Source: Butyricicoccus_A sp963588905 | GTDB taxonomy: Bacteria; Bacillota; Clostridia; Oscillospirales; Butyricicoccaceae | Length of the DNA: 64,000 nucleotides | Assembly: GCA_963588905.1 (NCBI GenBank) | Contig: CAVAJF010000036.1 | Coordinates: 62,001-126,000 of the forward strand | Direction of reading: 5' to 3' | Shown here: positions 59,846 to 64,000 of the stretch, piece by piece | Layout of the letters: the number at the start of each line of letters is the position of its first letter | Position numbering within the stretch: position 1 is the stretch's first letter | Position numbers and translations under genes: made by a program | The notes under the pieces: generated by a model | What the model was told of the DNA's origin: nothing | The model's input: only the letters and a program-made list of their open reading frames with translations | The model's database searches: none

Positions 59846-60649
59846 ATGGACTTTGAAATAAAAAAACAATATCATTTTGACGATTTGTTGCAGGTGATGC
59901 GCATCTTACGAAGTGAAGAGGGATGTATGTGGGATCGACAGCAGGACCATCACAGCATTCGTCGGGATTTTATTGAGGAGACGTATGAGGTATGTGAGGC
60001 AATCGACAACGAAGATACCGAACTGCTCAAGGAAGAACTGGGTGATGTGCTGTTCCAAGTTGTCTTTCACACAACCATAGAAGAAGAACAGGGACATTTT
60101 GACATGGACGATGTGATTGACGGCATTTGCAAAAAGATGATCTATCGGCATCCGCATGTGTTTAAGGATGTGCAGGTGAATTCAACACAGAATATTTTGA
60201 ACAACTGGGATGATCTGAAAAAAACAGAAAAGCATCAGGAAAGCGTTACAGACACCATGAACAGTGTGGCGCGTACCCTTCCGGCGTTGATTCGCGCGGA
60301 AAAAGTTATGAAAAAGGCGGAAAAGGCCGGCTTTGAGTGGAACAGTGTAGACAATGCGCTGGACAAAGTGCAAGAGGAATTGGACGAAGTGCGCCGCGCA
60401 GAACACGGAGACGGTGATTTGCCAGAGGAAATCGGTGATTTGCTGTTCGCAGCGGTAAAGGTGGCAAAATTTGCACAAACCGATCCGGAAGAAGCACTGA
60501 ATCATACGACAGAGAAGTTTATTCACCGGTTTTCCCATGTAGAAGAAGGGGCTGCTGCACAGGGAAAGCAGGTTGGAGATTTAACACTAAATGAAATGCT
60601 GGGGCTTTGGGAAGAGAGTAAAAGGGATGAACAAAAACGAATTGATTGA
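59846..60649 (+). CDS. mazG: Nucleoside triphosphate pyrophosphohydrolase
   Basis: A 267-residue MazG with two tandem all-alpha pyrophosphatase domains. Domain 1 has CMWDRQQDHHSIRRDFIEETYEVCEAID and EELGDVLFQVVFH, with the EExxD metal ligands. Domain 2 has FEWNSVDNALDKVQEELDEV and LPEEIGDLLFAAVKVAKF. It hydrolyses noncanonical or excess NTPs. The start at 59846 follows CGAGGAAC; earlier in-frame codons lie in the IS end. It corresponds to yabN and overlaps the HU gene by 23 bases. Confidence 0.94.
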   Translation: MDFEIKKQYHFDDLLQVMRILRSEEGCMWDRQQDHHSIRRDFIEETYEVCEAIDNEDTELLKEELGDVLFQVVFHTTIEEEQGHFDMDDVIDGICKKMIYRHPHVFKDVQVNSTQNILNNWDDLKKTEKHQESVTDTMNSVARTLPALIRAEKVMKKAEKAGFEWNSVDNALDKVQEELDEVRRAEHGDGDLPEEIGDLLFAAVKVAKFAQTDPEEALNHTTEKFIHRFSHVEEGAAAQGKQVGDLTLNEMLGLWEESKRDEQKRID

Positions 60650-60902
60650 TCGGGTTTCCGATTATACAGGCATGAAGAAAAAGGATGCCTCCTTGGCTAC
60701 CATGGCGGTCTTTGCTTGCATTGCAGAGGCACTGGCGCAGGAGGAGAAGATTACGATTTCTGGCTTTGGCGTGATGGAAGTGCGCCATCGCGCAGCAAGA
60801 AAAGGGCATTTACCGACAGGAAAGCAGGAATTTGACATTCCGGCGATGAAAATTCCGGTATTTCGCCCGTCCAAACAATTAAAGGAGAAAATCAACATAT
60901 GA
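60627..60902 (+). CDS. hup: HU family DNA-binding protein
   Basis: A 91-residue histone-like protein: MNKNELIDRVSDYTGMKKKDA at the start, ITISGFGVMEVRHRAARKGHLPTGK in the beta-arm region (usual GFGxFxxxxRxARxGxNP), and IPVFRPSKQLKEKIN at the C-terminus. The arm tip reads KGHLPTGK instead of the usual GRNPQTGE, so DNA bending may differ. The start lies inside mazG, and the stop overlaps rqcP by 4 bases, so it is embedded in this run, as is common in clostridia but not in Bacillus. Confidence 0.93.
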   Translation: MNKNELIDRVSDYTGMKKKDASLATMAVFACIAEALAQEEKITISGFGVMEVRHRAARKGHLPTGKQEFDIPAMKIPVFRPSKQLKEKINI

Positions 60903-61141
60903 GACTGGATAAATATCTCAAGGTATCTCGCTTGATTAAGCGGAGAACCATCGCAAATGAAGCCTGCGATAATGACCGCATTTTGGTCAATGGCAAGCAG
61001 GCAAAGGCATCGTACCAAGTAAAAGTTGGTGATGTCATTGAAATCACCTTTGGACAGAGAACGCTGAAAGTAGAGGTTCTCAACATCGCAGAGCACGTTC
61101 TCAAAAACGATGCTTCAGCGCTGTATCGAGAGATTCCGTAA
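60899..61141 (+). CDS. rqcP: S4-domain RNA-binding protein RqcP
   Basis: An 80-residue S4-domain protein (MRLDKYLKVSRLIKRRTIANEACDNDRILVNGKQAK, the S4 core) corresponding to Bacillus subtilis YabO. RqcP works with RqcH in alanine tailing of nascent chains on obstructed large ribosomal subunits. It overlaps the HU gene by ATGA, and AAAGGAG is the ribosome site. A hairpin lies between it and yabP. Confidence 0.93.
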   Translation: MRLDKYLKVSRLIKRRTIANEACDNDRILVNGKQAKASYQVKVGDVIEITFGQRTLKVEVLNIAEHVLKNDASALYREIP

Positions 61142-61161
61142 CGGTTACAAACGCATAATCC

Positions 61162-61198
61162 AAAGCCCCGACACATAGGATAGTGTCGGGGCTTTCGG
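61162..61198 (+). terminator. Hairpin between rqcP and yabP
   Basis: AAAGCCCCGACAC/GTGTCGGGGCTTT is a strong 13-base stem but is followed by only TTT then CGG. It is probably a weak terminator that lets the sporulation genes be controlled apart from the mazG run. Confidence 0.65.
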
Positions 61199-61218
61199 CA
61201 TAGATAGGGGGAGCATAT

Positions 61219-61503
61219 ATGGAGCGAAACACGGCAGAAAAGCAGGCACTGCCGCACGGCATTTCCCTGCAAGACAGGAAAAAGCTGTCGATCTCCGGCG
61301 TCAGTGACGTTGCGAATTTTGACGAAAACCAAATCATTGTCGCGACAGGTTGGGGGACGCTGCTTGTGCGCGGCAGCGATCTGCATGTCGATCAGCTCAG
61401 TTTAGATACCGGAGAGCTGCGCATCACGGGACGCATTGACTGTATGGAGTACGATGACAACAGCAGTACATCGGGCGGATTTCTTCGCAGGCTGTTTCAA
61501 TGA
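61219..61503 (+). CDS. yabP: Sporulation protein YabP
   Basis: A 94-residue YabP-family protein: GISLQDRKKLSISGVSDVANFDENQIIVATGWGTLLVRGSDLHVDQLSLDTGELRITGRI is the family core (quoted here in parts: LSISGVSDV, GWGTLLVRGSDLHV, LRITGRID). It acts in spore coat or cortex formation in Bacillus under sigma E. GGGGGAGC precedes the ATG, and its stop overlaps yabQ by 4 bases. Confidence 0.9.
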   Translation: MERNTAEKQALPHGISLQDRKKLSISGVSDVANFDENQIIVATGWGTLLVRGSDLHVDQLSLDTGELRITGRIDCMEYDDNSSTSGGFLRRLFQ

Positions 61504-61835
61504 ATGTTGTACAGCTGCAATGGTATGGCGTGCTTGCTGCGTGTATATGCGGATTAGCACTCGGCGCGTTGTACGATGTATTTTGGCTGATCCGACAGCG
61601 CTGGAAACGTGCCGGGCTGACGTTTTTCTTAGATGTGCTGTTTTCCATGACGGGAGGCGCGACGCTCTTTGTGCTCGCCGTCAGCATCTTTCAGCAGCGA
61701 ATGCGCGGCTTTTTGCCTGTTTCTATGCTGCTTGGAGGCGTTTTATGGGAGCTGACAGCGGGACGCTGGGTGCGGCATTTTTGGAAATGGATGCATAGGC
61801 GCGCAGGAATGAGAGGATTTTCAAAAAAATCGTAA
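61500..61835 (+). CDS. yabQ: Spore cortex biosynthesis protein YabQ
   Basis: A 111-residue membrane protein with three to four helices (VLAACICGLALGALYDVFWLI, LDVLFSMTGGATLFVLAVSI, LLGGVLWELTAG) and a basic tail. The position after yabP, the ATGA overlap and the ALGALYDVFWLIRQ motif match the YabQ family, needed for spore cortex synthesis. The Bacillus protein is longer at the C-terminus. Confidence 0.87.
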   Translation: MNVVQLQWYGVLAACICGLALGALYDVFWLIRQRWKRAGLTFFLDVLFSMTGGATLFVLAVSIFQQRMRGFLPVSMLLGGVLWELTAGRWVRHFWKWMHRRAGMRGFSKKS

Positions 61836-61909
61836 AAAATAAAAAAAATCCTTTTCTTTTTGCATGTGGTGGTATAGAATAGTATCGTAATCATTGAAGG
61901 AGGGATTGG

Positions 61910-62200
61910 ATGAGCAAACCAAAAAACAAGAAATTCAGCCTGGTGAGCAAGTTGATTGTTGCCGTCATTGTCGCGGTTGTCGTTGTCAAACCGATTTCTC
62001 TCCAGATTCAAATTCGTGATCTTCAGCGACAGGTTGAGACATTGGATGACCAGATCAGTCAGGAAAAGACCGTAAACAAAGACCTGAAGAAATCGCTGAA
62101 TGAGGGTGTGACCGATGAGTCCATCGCAAAGATTGCTCGTGATGTGCTGGGATATGCATCGCCCGGTGAGCGCGTGTTTATCGACAGCTCGGAGCAGTAA
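61910..62200 (+). CDS. divIC: DivIC/FtsB-type septum formation initiator
   Basis: A 96-residue single-pass membrane protein: basic N-terminus, membrane helix at about 13-30 (LIVAVIVAVVVVKPI), a coiled coil at 35-65 (QIQIRDLQRQVETLDDQISQE), and an extracellular end with YASPGERVFIDS (typical GYASPGERVF). It acts with FtsL and DivIB in the divisome. GAAGGAGGG precedes the ATG. The gene order matches B. subtilis yabQ-divIC-yabR. Confidence 0.9.
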   Translation: MSKPKNKKFSLVSKLIVAVIVAVVVVKPISLQIQIRDLQRQVETLDDQISQEKTVNKDLKKSLNEGVTDESIAKIARDVLGYASPGERVFIDSSEQ

Positions 62201-62232
62201 CCAAAAGTATATGGAGGAAACAGTTTAATAGT

Positions 62233-62745
62233 ATGGAGTTGGCTGTAGGAGAAATCATTTCCGGCAAGGTAACCGGAATCACAAAGTTTGGCGCGTTTGT
62301 ATCGCTGCCAGAGGGCAAGAGCGGTTTGGTACATATCTCTGAGGTGGATCAGTCATATGTCAGCGACATCCGCGATCATTTGACAGAGGGTCAGGAAGTC
62401 AAGGTGAAGGTCATCGCCATTGACGAAAACGGTCGTGTGAATTTGTCAATCAAAAAGACGCAGCCGCGACAGAACAGCGAGCAGCGTCCGTTCCGCCGCA
62501 ACAACAATCAGAACGGTGGAAATCACAATAATACCAACCGCGGAAGCTATCAGAACCGCACAGGCAGCTCCAACGGCGGCAGAAAGTTCCAGCAGCGCCA
62601 GGGTTATGCGCCGCGTCCGGCAGCAAAGGAAGCACCGGCTTCGTTTGAGGATAAGCTCAAGCACTTTATGCAGGACAGCGAGAGCCGAATGGCAGATCTG
62701 CGCCGCAATACCGACAAGAAGAACGGTTCCCGCCGCCGCAAATAA
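62233..62745 (+). CDS. yabR: S1-domain RNA-binding protein, YabR-like
   Basis: A 170-residue protein with one S1 domain at 1-70 (ELAVGEIISGKVTGITKFGAFVSL, GKSGLVHISEVDQSYV, VKVKVIAIDENGRVNLSIK). The tail of about 100 residues is low-complexity, rich in Arg, Asn, Gln and Gly (RRNNNQNGGNHNNTN), and ends basic. It matches YabR in this gene order. GGAGG lies 15 bases before the ATG, longer than usual, so initiation may be weak. spoIIE, which follows in Bacillus, is not found here. Confidence 0.9.
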   Translation: MELAVGEIISGKVTGITKFGAFVSLPEGKSGLVHISEVDQSYVSDIRDHLTEGQEVKVKVIAIDENGRVNLSIKKTQPRQNSEQRPFRRNNNQNGGNHNNTNRGSYQNRTGSSNGGRKFQQRQGYAPRPAAKEAPASFEDKLKHFMQDSESRMADLRRNTDKKNGSRRRK

Positions 62746-62750
62746 TCACA

Positions 62751-62822
62751 CAAAGCAAACAGACATGTCGCTCTTTTCGTATTATGCTTCGGGAAGGCGG
62801 CATTGTCATGTCTGCTTTTTTG
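62751..62822 (+). terminator. Terminator after the S1 gene
   Basis: AGCAAACAGACATG pairs in its second half with CATGTCTGCT, followed by TTTTTT, with a loop of about 40 bases containing a smaller stem. Confidence 0.6.
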
Positions 62823-62832
62823 TACGGGCAAA

Positions 62833-62925
62833 AAAATACCCTCCGGCGAGCCGAAGGGTGAATGGATTGTGGGGATAAAGATATGAACGGTGCATGGATA
62901 GCAGTTTCCTGCTACCGTGGTTATC
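62833..62925 (+). promoter_or_regulatory. Two short hairpins ahead of the amidohydrolase gene
   Basis: CCCT-CCGGCGAGCCGA-AGGG near 62840 and TAGCAG-TTTC-CTGCTA at 62898-62913 are compact hairpins in a 150-base leader. No riboswitch family is recognised. Confidence 0.3.
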
Positions 62926-62971
62926 GTATCATGATTACCAATAATTGTCAATTGTTTTTTAAGGAGAAGCA

Positions 62972-64000
62972 ATGATACTTTGCAATGCGAAAATTGTCCC
63001 AATGGAGGGTGAAATCATCGAAAATGGTTTTCTTTCCGTGGAAAATGGAAAGATTTCCGCTATTGGGTCGATGGAAACTGTGCCGGAAGGCGAACAGATT
63101 GATGTACACGGCGGGTGGATTCTGCCGGGACTCGTGGATGCACACACACATTTGGGATTATTCGAAGACTCTCTCGGATTTGAAGGAGAGGACGGAAATG
63201 AGGATACCGATCCGATTACGCCGCAGCTGCGCGTGATTGACGGTATTAACCCGATGGAGCGCAGCTTTCAGGAGGCACGCGAGGCAGGTGTAACTTGCTG
63301 TTTGGTATCTCCAGGCAGCTGCAATCCGATTGCCGGGCAAATCGCAGCGATCAAAACGGCAGGCCGCCGTATTGATGATATGATCGTCAAACAGCCGTGT
63401 GCGATGAAATTTGCGCTGGGAGAGAACCCAAAATCATGCTATAATGATAAGGATGAGACGCCAGTGACCCGCATGGCGACTGCGGCGTTGATTCGAGAGA
63501 CGCTGTACAAGGCACAAGAATATGGCAGACAAAAGCAGCACGCAGAAGATCCGTCGGATTTACCGGAGTATGATGCTAAATACGAAGCGTTGCTTCCGGT
63601 TTTGGACGGTACGTGTCCGGCACATTTTCATGCGCACCGTGCGGATGATATGTTTACTGCGCTGCGCATTGCGAAGGAGTTTTCGTTAAAGCCGGTTATT
63701 TTGCATGGCACAGAGGCGCATCTCGTTGCGGATATTCTGGCAGAGGAACACGTACCGATTTGTGCAGGCCCGTTTTTAACGGATCGCTCAAAACCAGAAC
63801 TGCGTCATTTGACCGAGCAGGCACCGGCGCTGCTGACCCAAGCAGGCATTGAGACCGCGATTACAACCGACCATCCGGAAACGACGCTCAAGCATTTCAT
63901 GCAGTGCGTGGTAGCTGCTGTACAAGCAGGCATGGAGCCGCTCGCAGCTCTTCGGGCAGTTACCATCGTTCCGGCTTGTATTGCCGGACTGGATGAAAGA
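62972..64000 (+). CDS. Amidohydrolase, imidazolonepropionase-like, 5' part
   Basis: The reading frame runs from ATG 62972 off the window end, giving 343 residues. The N-terminal strand MILCNAKIVPMEGEI is followed by the metal motif GLVDAHTHLG (near 58-66). Further ligand regions are AHFHAHRADD (two His), LHGTEAHL and TTDHPETT, a standard amidohydrolase TIM-barrel set. This group of clostridial proteins is annotated as amidohydrolases of unknown substrate, related to imidazolonepropionase. AAGGAGAAG is the ribosome site. The C-terminus is missing only because the window ends. Confidence 0.9.
   Translation, partial: MILCNAKIVPMEGEIIENGFLSVENGKISAIGSMETVPEGEQIDVHGGWILPGLVDAHTHLGLFEDSLGFEGEDGNEDTDPITPQLRVIDGINPMERSFQEAREAGVTCCLVSPGSCNPIAGQIAAIKTAGRRIDDMIVKQPCAMKFALGENPKSCYNDKDETPVTRMATAALIRETLYKAQEYGRQKQHAEDPSDLPEYDAKYEALLPVLDGTCPAHFHAHRADDMFTALRIAKEFSLKPVILHGTEAHLVADILAEEHVPICAGPFLTDRSKPELRHLTEQAPALLTQAGIETAITTDHPETTLKHFMQCVVAAVQAGMEPLAALRAVTIVPACIAGLDER

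Noticed and set aside
62833..62960. A riboswitch before the amidohydrolase
   Set aside because: Only two short unrelated hairpins were found, with no conserved core of any known class.

Overview
The window reads as chromosome of a spore-forming clostridium (Firmicutes, class Clostridia; a gut Oscillospirales/Butyricicoccus-like genome would fit the moderate GC content and gene set, but that is inference). The main evidence is the conserved sporulation/division run at the right end (SpoVB-like flippase, mazG, HU, rqcP, yabP, yabQ, divIC, yabR), the linked relA-dtd-MBL-hemZ run, T-box leaders, and AGGAGG-type ribosome sites.

Layout. 1-1000: end of an EamA/EmrE-type permease followed by decayed mobile DNA (serine recombinase fragment). 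1100-5100: alkylation-repair pair (AlkA-like glycosylase and Ogt), an AraC regulator and a divergent ABC exporter. 5300-7200 (minus): tRNA-Leu(CAA), a small membrane protein, a DnaQ-like exonuclease and DUF2461. 7280-8965: IS200/IS605 element with intact TnpB and broken TnpA. 9000-15500: SPFH protein, Lrp regulator plus aminotransferase, a vitamin B6 salvage pair (ECF S component plus pyridoxal kinase), a TatD-associated radical SAM protein and a MATE exporter. 15470-17760: an unusual non-coding region of repeated hairpin units, readable as tandem small RNAs on the minus strand, split by a second lone-TnpB element. 17800-25230 (minus): aromatic amino-acid operon aroF-aroB-aroC-pheA-aroA-aroEK behind a T-box with a Phe specifier. 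25310-30160: leuACDB behind a divergent T-box with a Leu specifier. 30200-36700: NYN ribonuclease-like protein plus HD-Nudix fusion, divergent from a MarR-controlled heterodimeric ABC exporter. 36750-43460: SLH/transglutaminase surface protein, aldo-keto reductase plus flavodoxin, cytidylate-kinase-like protein, GNAT plus MocR-type regulator, and RadC. 43570-50690: uvrB, uvrA, recJ. 50700-58260: relA, dtd, MBL hydrolase, hemZ, nucleoside kinase, zinc-ribbon protein, flippase. 58400-59800: frameshifted IS110. 59846-62745: mazG to the S1 protein, then an amidohydrolase cut by the window end.

Themes. Regulation is often legible: two divergent T-boxes, a large inverted repeat on the B6-salvage promoter, a MarR-type dyad behind the exporter promoter, a 19-bp-spaced MerR-type promoter before the aldo-keto reductase, and a LexA-like box inside the terminator ahead of uvrBA. 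The least ordinary parts are the 15.5-17.8 kb hairpin/sRNA-like repeats with their embedded TnpB element, and three RNA-guided mobile systems (two TnpB, one IS110) in one 64 kb stretch.
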